A stretch of 17,484 nt of DNA from Scytonema sp. UIC 10036 (GCF_009725235.1 NZ_WJFC01000261.1:1-17484), one strand, 5' to 3'. Shown: positions 1 through 7,576, numbered from the stretch's first letter. Numbers and translations are program-made. Notes: generated from the letters alone by a model not told the origin.

Positions 1-305
1 GGATAGTTATTATACATTTTTTTAGACTCATTCGTATACTTACAGTTAAATAAATGTATTCTTGGTTTTCCTCCATTACTCTCTATGTAAACAGCATCAA
101 TACCTTGGTCATGACCAGAAGATTTACCAGTCATTCGCAAATAATGATTATCTGTTATTGAATCCTCTATTTCATCATCTTGAAGGTCTAATATAAGTTC
201 TAGAATTAAATGATAAAACGCGTTAGAATAATCTTGGGATCCAAAATCTTCTGCATATTTACGGACAGTGGTTTTTATTAATGAAAAATCTTGTAACGTA
301 GCCAT
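1..305 (-). CDS. Partial CDS, N-terminus of an AIPR-like (abortive infection) protein
   Basis: The reading frame is open from an ATG at 305 to the left edge, giving 101 residues without a stop; the 3' end lies outside the window. The start reads MATLQDFSLI. A helical acidic stretch (about residues 20-50) leads to DQGIDAVYI (66-74) and, after a short turn, IHLFNCKYT (83-91). An aspartate before one strand and a lysine at the end of the next resemble the core of PD-(D/E)XK-type nuclease folds. The pattern GIDA-x-YI followed by a strand ending in KY or KF is what I recall from the N-terminus of AIPR (abortive infection phage resistance) proteins. The usual acidic or Gln residue two before the Lys is Asn here. 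It is divergent from the small RHH-like gene at 568. The family call rests on this fragment only; the CDS itself is well supported by the open frame. Confidence 0.6.
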   Translation of the reverse strand, partial: MATLQDFSLIKTTVRKYAEDFGSQDYSNAFYHLILELILDLQDDEIEDSITDNHYLRMTGKSSGHDQGIDAVYIESNGGKPRIHLFNCKYTNESKKMYNNY

Positions 306-567
306 TTTAGTAATTTTAAAATAATTAATCTAGATAAGTATATCAGAATTTTTACATTTCAGGTAGAAATTAATGAATCATATACGTAAATCAATAATTA
401 GTTTACTTAATCTTTAAAGATTCTGAACCTAAATACTTAGAATAACATTTGCTACAGTAGCTTAAAATAACTATGACTCTTTGTCTTATACTATTATTAT
501 ATGTCTACCTTCACTCGTCGTCATTCCAAGAACCCTTTAAAATATAGTTGAAGAGTATTTGAGTACT
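306..567. other. AT-rich divergent intergenic region
   Basis: This spacer separates the starts of the AIPR-like gene (minus) and the RHH-like gene (plus), so it should carry both promoters. It is visibly more AT-rich than most of the window. I see no convincing -35/-10 pair, repeat or RNA fold. A 16-codon ATG frame at 501-551 ends just before the RHH-like gene but has no supporting feature. Confidence 0.5.
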
Positions 568-969
568 ATGACAGAAACTGTTACTATACAAATTCCGGAA
601 CCACTGTATCAACGACTCGTAAATACTGCTAGCGCTACCAAGCGGCCCTTAGAGGATATTATACTTCATGCCGTAAGAGTGGGTAGTCCACCAGATTGGG
701 ATAACGTACCTAATGAGTTTCAGGTTGACTTAGCGGCGCTGGACAGAATGGAAGATGAGGCATTGTGGAAAATAGCTCACAGCCAAAAAAGTTTAGCAGA
801 AATGGAACGGTACAATGTTTTGTTGGAGCACAATCAAGATAGTATACTTTCTGATGCTGAACGAGCAGAATTAGCAGCACTGCGAATGGAAGCTGACTGC
901 TTTATGCTTCGCAAAGCTCAAGCAGCTGCTATTCTTCGCTGGCGCGGACATTATGTACCTTTACCGTGA
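568..969 (+). CDS. Small RHH-like protein paired with a (broken) HNH endonuclease gene
   Basis: The product has 133 residues from the ATG at 568; a TTG nine bases upstream is in frame but less likely. The N-terminus (residues 4-36, beginning VTIQIPEPLYQRLV) has a short beta strand, then two helices, as in ribbon-helix-helix DNA-binding or antitoxin domains. The rest is mostly charged helix (about 55-120) ending in WRGHYVPLP. I recognise the overall pattern as a cyanobacterial hypothetical protein commonly found next to an HNH gene, but no biochemical role is known to me. The HNH remnant starts 6 bases after the stop, so the two were probably one transcript. Possible roles are an antitoxin-like partner, a DNA-binding subunit or a regulator; none can be chosen from sequence. 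Confidence 0.75.
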   Translation: MTETVTIQIPEPLYQRLVNTASATKRPLEDIILHAVRVGSPPDWDNVPNEFQVDLAALDRMEDEALWKIAHSQKSLAEMERYNVLLEHNQDSILSDAERAELAALRMEADCFMLRKAQAAAILRWRGHYVPLP

Positions 970-975
970 GTTCTT

Positions 976-1270
976 GTGTCTAAGTATATTTCTGAAAGCT
1001 TAAAGACTCAAATTAATAAAATAGATCGCAGGCGTTGTTGCTATTGTTTAACTAGTGAAGCCAATAGCGGCATTCCGATGACGTTCGATCACATTTTGCC
1101 CCGCTCCAAGGGTGGAACTACAACTTGTCTGGAGTCAAGATAGTACTAGAGTTGAAGGACTAACTTCTACAGGTCGTGCAACCATTGCTGCCTTAAGAAT
1201 CAATAATCAAATCATTGTTGCTGCCCGTTGGCGTTGGACAATAAATGGTTGGCATCCTCCTAATGATTGA
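976..1270 (+). pseudogene. HNH endonuclease gene broken by an internal deletion
   Basis: From a GTG at 976 the frame encodes an HNH start: a CCYC zinc-type motif, then TSEANSGIPM, then FDHILPRSKGG with the HNH histidine, and stops at 1141-1143. A second frame, shifted by +1 and picked up at about 1130, encodes WSQDSTRVEGLTSTGRATI and continues to WHPPND with a stop at 1268-1270. Both halves belong to the same kind of HNH protein in family order. Between them I expect about 35-45 residues carrying the second Cys pair and the HNH Asn/His; these are absent. The junction is near 1124-1130. The product would be a 55-residue fragment without a complete active site, so it is probably inactive. The upstream RHH-like gene remains intact. 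Confidence 0.8.
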
Positions 1271-1318
1271 ATTTTTTATAAAAATAGAAATCTAGTCGTC
1301 TATGAACTAACACCTACT

Positions 1319-1411
1319 CTGCAATGGACGCGATTGCAGGCAAAGGCTTCGTTTGTATACCCCACCCGTTCTAAAATGAAAAAATATTTGTCATCAACAC
1401 AATTTTTTCAT
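1319..1411. repeat. Two short inverted repeats before the glycosyltransferase gene
   Basis: CTGCAAT at 1319-1325 is inverted at 1333-1339 (7-nt loop). A 10-bp AT-rich pair lies at 1376-1385 and 1402-1411 (16-nt loop), ending about 35 bases before the ATG at 1447. Either could fold in the leader or serve as an operator. Neither has a GC-rich stem followed by a T-run, so I do not call a terminator. Confidence 0.4.
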
Positions 1412-1446
1412 CTTTGAAAAGCCAGTCCTCATCAAAGAAGCAAGAA

Positions 1447-2673
1447 ATGCGAATTCTATTTATTTCCATTCACTTTCCCGAAGATTTGAGCAAGAGTACT
1501 CTGGGTATTTACAAACGGATGTCAATGTTTATTGATGCAATCAAGGCTCTCGGTCAACTGGATATGCTGTTTTTTGTACCACCGGAAACTGACGTTTCTC
1601 CACAAGCTCTCGCCCAAACAGAACGCTTGCTTTCCCAGCATTGGCAAACACCTCTTAATCTATTTTTCTGCCCAAAGGAGGAAGACAATCCACTTCCTAA
1701 ATGGAAGCAGTGGGAAGGCATTTTTAACTTTTTCCAACAGTCAGATTTCTTCATTACGCCACAACAAATGCAAGTACTTGAGAAATGTTTGAGCCGAAAG
1801 CCAGATGCCATCTTTGTGCATCGGCTTTCATCTATGAGTGCAATTATGCAGGTAAAGCAAGATTTACCACTTATTTTTCTCGACTTAGATGATATTGAAC
1901 ATATCAGTTTTATGCGGCAAATCCGACAGCCGCCAACTCGATTGATAACACAACTCTATTATTTACAAGTACCTGCTCGGTTACGTGGAGAGTTACAAGC
2001 AATTCAGTTAGCACGTCGTACTTTTGTTTGCTCGGAACGCGATCGCAATTACCTCACAGAACTCTGGCGCGCACCCGGTGTTGTCAGCATTCCAAACGCG
2101 ATCGCAATTCCCCAACCACAAACAATTACTTCAGAACCTACCCTATTGATGTTAGGAGGTTACAACTACTATCCCAATATCAACGCAGCCAACTTCTTAA
2201 TTGAGAAAGTATGGGTTCAAATTCATAAAGCTATGCCCAACGCCCGATTGATAATTGCGGGACCGTATCCAGAAAATATTCACAGCTATGACAAAGGTGT
2301 ACCTGGAGTTGAATTTGCTGGATTTGTCGAGAATTTGTCAGAACTTTATCAGCAAGCGCGAGTTGTTTGTTGTCCTATATTATCAGGAGGGGGAACACGC
2401 GTCAAAATGGTTGAAGCGGCTGCTTATGGCAAACCAATAGTTGCCACTCGTGTGGGTTCAGAAGGATTGGAATTTAAAGACGAACAAGCATTTTTGATGC
2501 GAGACAATCCCAAAGCTTTTGCTGAGGCTTGTTTGGAACTTTTACGGAATTACGATTTGTGCGATCGCTTGGGTAGTGCTGCTCGTGCAACAGCTATTAA
2601 AAAGTACGATCGCGCCAACATAGTTCGTTTAATTCAGCAGCAAATCGAGTTTCAACTTCCCTCTTTGCGTTGA
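1447..2673 (+). CDS. GT4-type glycosyltransferase (GT-B fold)
   Basis: The product has 408 residues from the ATG at 1447, where MRILFISIHFP forms the first strand of the N-terminal Rossmann domain. A TTG at 1414 would add 11 residues without a strand-like segment, so I prefer the ATG. The N-terminal half contains LDLDDIEH. The C-terminal donor-binding domain begins with LLMLGGYNYYPN, then GPYPENI, then the signature SGGGTRVKMVEAAAYGKP, where the glutamate and glycines match the nucleotide-sugar binding region of GT4 enzymes. No signal peptide or membrane segment is visible, so it is cytosolic or peripheral. The acceptor and sugar are unknown; exopolysaccharide or envelope glycan synthesis is the usual role. 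Its last 22 bases overlap the end of the convergent kinase gene. Three HIP1 sites lie inside. Confidence 0.9.
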   Translation: MRILFISIHFPEDLSKSTLGIYKRMSMFIDAIKALGQLDMLFFVPPETDVSPQALAQTERLLSQHWQTPLNLFFCPKEEDNPLPKWKQWEGIFNFFQQSDFFITPQQMQVLEKCLSRKPDAIFVHRLSSMSAIMQVKQDLPLIFLDLDDIEHISFMRQIRQPPTRLITQLYYLQVPARLRGELQAIQLARRTFVCSERDRNYLTELWRAPGVVSIPNAIAIPQPQTITSEPTLLMLGGYNYYPNINAANFLIEKVWVQIHKAMPNARLIIAGPYPENIHSYDKGVPGVEFAGFVENLSELYQQARVVCCPILSGGGTRVKMVEAAAYGKPIVATRVGSEGLEFKDEQAFLMRDNPKAFAEACLELLRNYDLCDRLGSAARATAIKKYDRANIVRLIQQQIEFQLPSLR

Positions 2674-5600
2674 CGTATTACCATACAATCAACTAATTGA
2701 ATAATTGCCTCCACTAACTTCTCTGGTTCAACAGGCTTAGACAGATGCATATTAAATCCAGCAGCTAAGGCTTGTTGCTGGTTAATTTCTCCTGCATAAG
2801 CTGTGAGCGCAATCGCTTGAATTGTTCCTCCTTGTTGGGGAGAGAACTTTCTAATGTGTTGAATCAGGGAATAGCCATCCATTTCTGGCATACCAATGTC
2901 ACATAGTAGCAGATCGGGGACAGACCGATTCAAAAGATTTAATGCTTCTACAGCCGAACCTGCTGTCATCACTTGTGCGCCGGATTGCGTCAGGATAAAT
3001 TTTGCCAACTCCCGCATATCCTCATCATCATCCACCACCAGGATCTCAATACCTGTCAGGTGTGTCACCCTTTCTGAAGGGCTGTCATCGGAAAATGACT
3101 CCTGCTCAACAACATTTAAAGGTAGTTGAACAGTGAATGTTGCCCCTAAATTCTCTCCCGCACTACTTGCTTGAACAGTTCCTCCATGCAGTTCGGTTAT
3201 CTGACGAACAATCGCCAAGCCCAATCCCAACCCACCGAATTGTCGTGTTGTTGTACTATTTTCTTGGCGGAAGTATTCAAACACGTGGGGCAAAAACTCT
3301 CGGCTGATGCCAATTCCCGTGTCTTTGACTTGAATTTGAGCATACATATCTACCTGCTCCAATTTTACCTCAACCCGTCCTCCTGGTGGAGTGAATTTTA
3401 CCGCATTAGATAGAAGGTTCCAGAAAACCTGTTGCAGTCGATTCTTATCGCCTGAAACACTTCTTGAAATAATGTTGAGTGTCGTCTGGATGTGAATGTT
3501 CTTAGCTTCTGCAGCCAATCGTACCGTTTCTTTTGCGGCTTCAATTGTTGCCGCTAAATTCACGGGAGCAACATTTAACACCATTTTTCCTTGTAAAATG
3601 CGCGAGACATCCAATAAATCTTCAATCAATTGCGCTTGCAACTTGGCATTACGTTCAATGGTTTCCAGGGCTTGCGCGGTTCTTGTGGCATCTAGCCGAT
3701 GGCTTCGCAGCATTTTTGTCCAACCCAAGATAGGATTGAGAGGCGATCGCAGTTCGTGGGATAAGACTGCAAGAAACTCGTCTTTTACCCGGTTCGCCGA
3801 CTCTGCTTTGGCGCGAGCAACTTGAGCGACTCGGTAGAGATGGGCATTGTCGATTGCGAAGGAAGCACGGCGAGCCAGTTCCTCTGCTAGTTCCAAATCC
3901 GTTGAATTATACCTTCGCCCCAATTCGGCACTTACAAAGGACAGGACGCCTAAAATGCGCTCCTGGGTTCGCAAAGGTACTGTCATTACCGAGCGGAAGC
4001 CAACCTGACGCAGAATTTCTAAATGTTCTGGATCTCGGGCTGCTTGTACGAGCAACTCATCTGGAATATCTGGTAATAGATCGGATTGTCCGGTTCGCAA
4101 TGTCAGTGCAGTACCTCGAGGCTCGTTGGGATTGAGGGGATATTTTTGTCTGATTTCTTGCGCCCATTGGAGTTTGGCAGGATCTTTATGAGCGACAGCA
4201 ATCTGTTCTATGAAGCCATTTTCTTGAACCATATGCACCGTACACCAATCTGCTAACTCAGGCACGGCAAGCTGTGCGACTCGCTCTAAGGTGGTTTGAT
4301 AATCGAGGGAAGAAGCAAGGACTGCACTCGCTTCTGAAAGAAAGCTTTGACCTTGTTCTAACCGAACTTGCTCTGTTACCTCTACGACATAAACTAAAAC
4401 GTCTTTTACCTTGTGGTTGGAGTTCGTTGTTGGCAGATAGTAAACATTGTAATAACCGGGGGTGCGATCGCTACGTCCGGGAACATTCACAGCAAAGCTT
4501 GGTGAGATAAAGGGGTTACCTGTGGTATAAATCTCATGAAAGACTTCGACTAATTTTGGATCGGATTGACCAAAAAGTTCTGGAATCGAATGCCCTAAAT
4601 GTTGTTCGCGTGTGAGTCCGTTGATTTGGGCTAATGCTTCATTAATGGCAATAAACCGTTGCCGTTCATCTAACAGGGCAATTCCCACTGGAGAGGTTTC
4701 AAAGATGGTTGCCAGTTGACGCTGGGCATCTTCCACTTGAGTCCGAGCAATTCGTTCGCGTTCTAACAATTGTTCGCGCTCTTGTTCGGCTTGCTTGCGC
4801 TCTGTGATATCAATAACGGCTCCGATGGAATGTTTGGGATTTCCCTGAGAATCATAAGTACACTGTCCTCTGGCTTCTACCCAACGAACGGAGCCATCCG
4901 CCCACCGCAGGCGATATTCATGGTGATACTCCTTATTGCCAAGCATGGCTTGCTGAAGTTTCGCCTCAGTTTGTGCTAAATCATCTGGATGAACCCGGCT
5001 TGCCCAAACTTCATAGCTGGGTTTGCACTCATTCGGTTGCAAACCCAGAACTGTGAAATGTCCAGACGACCATAGCAATGTACCAGTTTGCACATCCCAG
5101 TCCCAAGATCCCATGCGTCCAACTTTCAGTGCCAGTTGCAGGTGCGCCTCACGTTCTCGCAGTGCCTCTTCTGCGTGCGATCGCTCCACTGCTAACCAAG
5201 TTTGCTCGGCAATTTGCTCCATGAGTGTTATATCCTCGTTCGTCCAGTGACGGGCTGAAACATGATGTAACACAAATAGCGCCACAAACCGTCCTTCTTT
5301 TACGAGCGGTACACATAAAACAGCTTTTGTTTGAATTGCTGCAAAAGCTGCCGCACCAGAACCACGCGTGCGCGGATCGACATCAACATCATCAATGACC
5401 AATGTCTTGCCCTGCTTGAGTTCAGCAATGATTTCAATACCAAAGGAATCTAAGTAGTGATTGCCGACTACACTGATGACACCATTACAGTAGTCACGCT
5501 TGACAATAACGTATTCTTGTGGTGCATCTATTTCACCGTAGGTACAGCGAGTCACATTGAAGTGTTGACCTGTGGCACGCTCGACTTGCCACATAATTTC

Positions 5601-6221
5601 TTTTGGGTCTTGAATGGCACGAATCGTATCATTCAACTCAATCAAAAATTGCTGTTGTCTCTCTCTTTGTTTGCGATCGCTAATATCTCGAAAGTACACT
5701 GCTAACCCATCAATTAAGGGATAGGCTTGGGCTTCATACCAGTAACCCAAACCATCAGGTTGGGGAGCTTCTACAACGACAGAAACCTGCTCTCTGACTG
5801 CTTTATGATACTGTTCGTAAAACGGCGAGCCAACAGCTTCTGGAAATATCTCCCAAATGCAATGCCCTATTAAGGATTCACAACCGTGTTGTGATATCTT
5901 TTGAAACTGCCGATTGACGTAGATGAAACGCCATTCGCCATTGACGACGAAAAACGCATCAGTAATGCTTTCGAGAACCATTGGCATCAAATCCAACATG
6001 GAGTTTATCCATTTGTGCCGATCTCCTAATGCCTCCGATTGCTGTCCCTCATGGACAAAACTGCGAGCAACACGTTCTATGACTTCCGAACGAGAAATGC
6101 CCCGCCGCCGAGCTTCCTCATCAAGCGAGCGCCAAGCTGTACTGGTAAGAGAAACGCTAACTCGCTGCTTCGTTTCTGAATCCCAATTGCTAACAAACTT
6201 ACCACTCGCATCCCGCTTCAT
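2652..6221 (-). CDS. Hybrid sensor histidine kinase with RHH-like N-terminus: RHH-PAS-GAF-PAS-PAS-GAF-HisKA-HATPase-REC
   Basis: The product has 1189 residues from the ATG at 6221; a GTG eight codons upstream is less likely because GGAAAA precedes the ATG. Order of domains: RHH-like segment (about 20-55, RVSVSLTSTAW then GISRSEVIERVA), PAS (75-182), GAF (195-347), PAS (358-478), PAS (500-618), GAF (628-795), HisKA with the phospho-accepting His at 822 in LSHELRSPL, HATPase with N-box NLLSNAVKF (935-943), G1 DTGIGI (967-972) and G2 GLGLGL (997-1002), and a receiver domain with Asp 1108 in LLLCDIGMP, Thr 1140 and Lys 1162. All catalytic residues are present. No transmembrane segment is seen, so it is a soluble sensor. 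With a terminal receiver it likely passes phosphate to a separate Hpt or regulator. The stimulus is unknown. Four HIP1 sites lie inside. Confidence 0.95.
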   Translation of the reverse strand: MKRDASGKFVSNWDSETKQRVSVSLTSTAWRSLDEEARRRGISRSEVIERVARSFVHEGQQSEALGDRHKWINSMLDLMPMVLESITDAFFVVNGEWRFIYVNRQFQKISQHGCESLIGHCIWEIFPEAVGSPFYEQYHKAVREQVSVVVEAPQPDGLGYWYEAQAYPLIDGLAVYFRDISDRKQRERQQQFLIELNDTIRAIQDPKEIMWQVERATGQHFNVTRCTYGEIDAPQEYVIVKRDYCNGVISVVGNHYLDSFGIEIIAELKQGKTLVIDDVDVDPRTRGSGAAAFAAIQTKAVLCVPLVKEGRFVALFVLHHVSARHWTNEDITLMEQIAEQTWLAVERSHAEEALREREAHLQLALKVGRMGSWDWDVQTGTLLWSSGHFTVLGLQPNECKPSYEVWASRVHPDDLAQTEAKLQQAMLGNKEYHHEYRLRWADGSVRWVEARGQCTYDSQGNPKHSIGAVIDITERKQAEQEREQLLERERIARTQVEDAQRQLATIFETSPVGIALLDERQRFIAINEALAQINGLTREQHLGHSIPELFGQSDPKLVEVFHEIYTTGNPFISPSFAVNVPGRSDRTPGYYNVYYLPTTNSNHKVKDVLVYVVEVTEQVRLEQGQSFLSEASAVLASSLDYQTTLERVAQLAVPELADWCTVHMVQENGFIEQIAVAHKDPAKLQWAQEIRQKYPLNPNEPRGTALTLRTGQSDLLPDIPDELLVQAARDPEHLEILRQVGFRSVMTVPLRTQERILGVLSFVSAELGRRYNSTDLELAEELARRASFAIDNAHLYRVAQVARAKAESANRVKDEFLAVLSHELRSPLNPILGWTKMLRSHRLDATRTAQALETIERNAKLQAQLIEDLLDVSRILQGKMVLNVAPVNLAATIEAAKETVRLAAEAKNIHIQTTLNIISRSVSGDKNRLQQVFWNLLSNAVKFTPPGGRVEVKLEQVDMYAQIQVKDTGIGISREFLPHVFEYFRQENSTTTRQFGGLGLGLAIVRQITELHGGTVQASSAGENLGATFTVQLPLNVVEQESFSDDSPSERVTHLTGIEILVVDDDEDMRELAKFILTQSGAQVMTAGSAVEALNLLNRSVPDLLLCDIGMPEMDGYSLIQHIRKFSPQQGGTIQAIALTAYAGEINQQQALAAGFNMHLSKPVEPEKLVEAIIQLVDCMVIRQRKEGS

Positions 6222-6411
6222 GAAGATTTTTCCGTATGCATACACGGTCTTTTCTATTCAATCTGACTTACACTCCTATGAGGATCTGCCTTAAGGATGA
6301 GGTTTTGGGTTTAGGGCTTGTTGCGTTAACAAGCGTACTGTTCCCCCTAACCCCTTATCCCTATTTTCCACACATAGTCAATTTTTCCCATAGTTGAGTT
6401 TCTTTTGCTAC

Positions 6412-6461
6412 TTTAGTAAAAGAAAACATAATTTTCTCTATGGGTGATATCTTTTACTAAA
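6412..6461. repeat. 12-bp perfect inverted repeat upstream of the kinase gene
   Basis: TTTAGTAAAAGA at 6412-6423 is exactly inverted at 6450-6461, with a 26-nt loop. It lies between the end of the pentapeptide gene (6483) and the start of the kinase gene (6221), both on the minus strand. It is AT-rich and lacks a T-run on either strand, so an operator or weak terminator is possible. No other structure is obvious in 6222-6482. Confidence 0.6.
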
Positions 6462-6482
6462 ATGAAAAACCTTGGCTTAACA

Positions 6483-6998
6483 TTACCGACAGAATAAAGT
6501 GTCGCGAGTGTTACGTCCTGTGGTTGGATTAGTGCCTTTAGCTACCTTACACAATTTGTCTTGCTCATCTTTACGTAGCAGCACATCAGTAAAATCTGCT
6601 CCGTCGATAATAGCACCATCAAATTTAGCATTGGCAGCAAATGCACCTTCTAACACTGCATTGGTCAAATTCGCTTTGCTTAAACGGGCTGAGTCTAAAG
6701 TCGCATTTGTGAGATCTGCACTCTCTAAATTTGCCGATTCGAGATTGGCAGCAAAAAAACTAACACCGTTTAAGTTGGTATTACTTAAATTGCTGTAACG
6801 GAGATTGGCATGAGAAAAGCTGGAATCCGTGAGGTCACGTCCTGAAAAATCTTGATTTATCAAGTTTTCTTTGTTGTAGTCAAGCGCCAGTGCTTGTGGC
6901 GCAAATCCCGCACAAGTGACAGGGGCTGTCATAAATATTACTGTCCAAAGCAGTAAACAGACTATCCTTGCCCAAATCTGATTGCTTAACCTAGTCAT
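6483..6998 (-). CDS. Secreted or lumenal pentapeptide-repeat protein
   Basis: The product has 171 residues from the ATG at 6998; a TTG two codons upstream is less likely. The N-terminus has a basic start, a hydrophobic core (about 12-27) and ALA at 36-38, which fits a Sec signal peptide cleaved near residue 38. Residues about 45-140 are pentapeptide repeats of the A(N/D)Lxx type, such as ANLESANLESADL, expected to form a right-handed square beta helix. The C-terminus has two cysteines (near KLCKVAKGTNP and TLFCR) separated by a Gly/Thr-rich stretch, a pattern I recall from thylakoid-lumen pentapeptide proteins such as plant TL17. The compartment is therefore thylakoid lumen or periplasm; molecular role unknown. 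Its start lies 16 bases from that of yraN on the opposite strand. Confidence 0.9.
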   Translation of the reverse strand: MTRLSNQIWARIVCLLLWTVIFMTAPVTCAGFAPQALALDYNKENLINQDFSGRDLTDSSFSHANLRYSNLSNTNLNGVSFFAANLESANLESADLTNATLDSARLSKANLTNAVLEGAFAANAKFDGAIIDGADFTDVLLRKDEQDKLCKVAKGTNPTTGRNTRDTLFCR

Positions 6999-7014
6999 CG
7001 TCAATTTTTTACTA

Positions 7015-7521
7015 ATGGCAAACCATTCTCCATCTCATTATCCCCGTATAGGTATCGCAGGTGAAGACCTAGTTGTCAATTGGTTAGAATCCCAAGGTTG
7101 GGTTATTTTGCATCGCCGATGGCGTTACCGTAGGGGAGAGGTTGATATTATTGCCCAATTTGGAGAAAAAGGACAAGATACGGGGAATAAGAAAAAAATT
7201 CCTCCCTCATCCCCTCTTTTAGCATTTGTCGAAGTGAAAACACGCAGTCAACTGAATTGGGATGAGGGAGGAAGAAGTGCTATAACGCAACAAAAACAAG
7301 TAAAACTTTGGCGTACTGCTCTTATGTTTCTGGCTCAATATCCTGAAAAAGCAAACTACTCTTGCCGATTTGATGTTGCTATTGTTGGTTATCAAGAAAC
7401 ATCACAAGAGTCATACGTCGTTAAAACTACCCGAGAAGAGCAAAACAGTTCTTTAGGGAATCAGTATACATTAATACTATATGAATACATTCCAGCAGCT
7501 TTTGATTGTCCAAGCAGTTGA
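7015..7521 (+). CDS. yraN: YraN-family (UPF0102) endonuclease-like protein
   Basis: The product has 168 residues from the ATG at 7015; the in-frame TTG at 6982 would read into the divergent gene and is not needed. The family pattern is clear: AGEDLVVNWLESQGW (15-29), RRGEVDII with Asp 44, then FVEVKTR with Glu 73 and Lys 75, and a helix around QQKQVKLWRTA. This is the PD-(D/E)XK nuclease-like core of the YraN family, whose cellular function is not settled. The loop between Asp 44 and Glu 73 is long and polar (EKGQDTGNKKKIPPSSP) compared with the short loop usual in bacteria. That loop and the GGR segment after the active site carry the two arms of a perfect 15-bp inverted repeat (7199-7273). 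The protein is cytosolic. Confidence 0.92.
   Translation: MANHSPSHYPRIGIAGEDLVVNWLESQGWVILHRRWRYRRGEVDIIAQFGEKGQDTGNKKKIPPSSPLLAFVEVKTRSQLNWDEGGRSAITQQKQVKLWRTALMFLAQYPEKANYSCRFDVAIVGYQETSQESYVVKTTREEQNSSLGNQYTLILYEYIPAAFDCPSS
7199..7273. repeat. 15-bp perfect inverted repeat inside yraN
   Basis: TTCCTCCCTCATCCC at 7199-7213 is exactly inverted at 7259-7273, with a 45-nt loop that encodes the catalytic FVEVKT segment. The left arm lies in the variable loop (IPPSSP); the right arm encodes the conserved WDEGGR. Confidence 0.85.
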
Positions 7522-7576
7522 TAGCAGGTAAAGGATAAAAAACAAAAACTTTAAAACCATCAATTACCTGCTATCA
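7519..7576. terminator. 13-bp inverted repeat between convergent genes, possible bidirectional terminator
   Basis: TGATAGCAGGTAA at 7519-7531 is exactly inverted at 7564-7576, with an A-rich 32-nt loop. The yraN stop codon TGA (7519-7521) is part of the left arm. It lies between yraN and the convergent gene ending at 7626, where a shared terminator would be expected. There is no clear T-run, and the loop is long, so the function is inferred from position. Confidence 0.5.

Noticed and set aside
501..551. 16-codon ATG frame just upstream of the RHH-like gene
   Set aside because: It has no clear Shine-Dalgarno and no recognisable peptide; such short frames are expected by chance in an AT-rich leader.
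976..1143. A genuine 55-residue standalone HNH miniprotein
   Set aside because: The downstream bases encode the remaining C-terminal part of the same family in another frame, which shows a broken gene rather than a short one.
5923..6294. Plus-strand frame opposite the start of the kinase gene
   Set aside because: The composition is that of an antisense shadow, and no motif or ribosome site is present. The kinase frame is certain.
6412..6461. Intrinsic terminator for the pentapeptide gene
   Set aside because: The stem is AT-rich with a 26-nt loop, and no T-run follows on either strand, so only an inverted repeat is reported.
6499..6798. Plus-strand frame of 99 codons opposite the pentapeptide gene
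   Set aside because: It mirrors the regular pentapeptide codons on the other strand; the minus-strand protein has a signal peptide and a clear family pattern.
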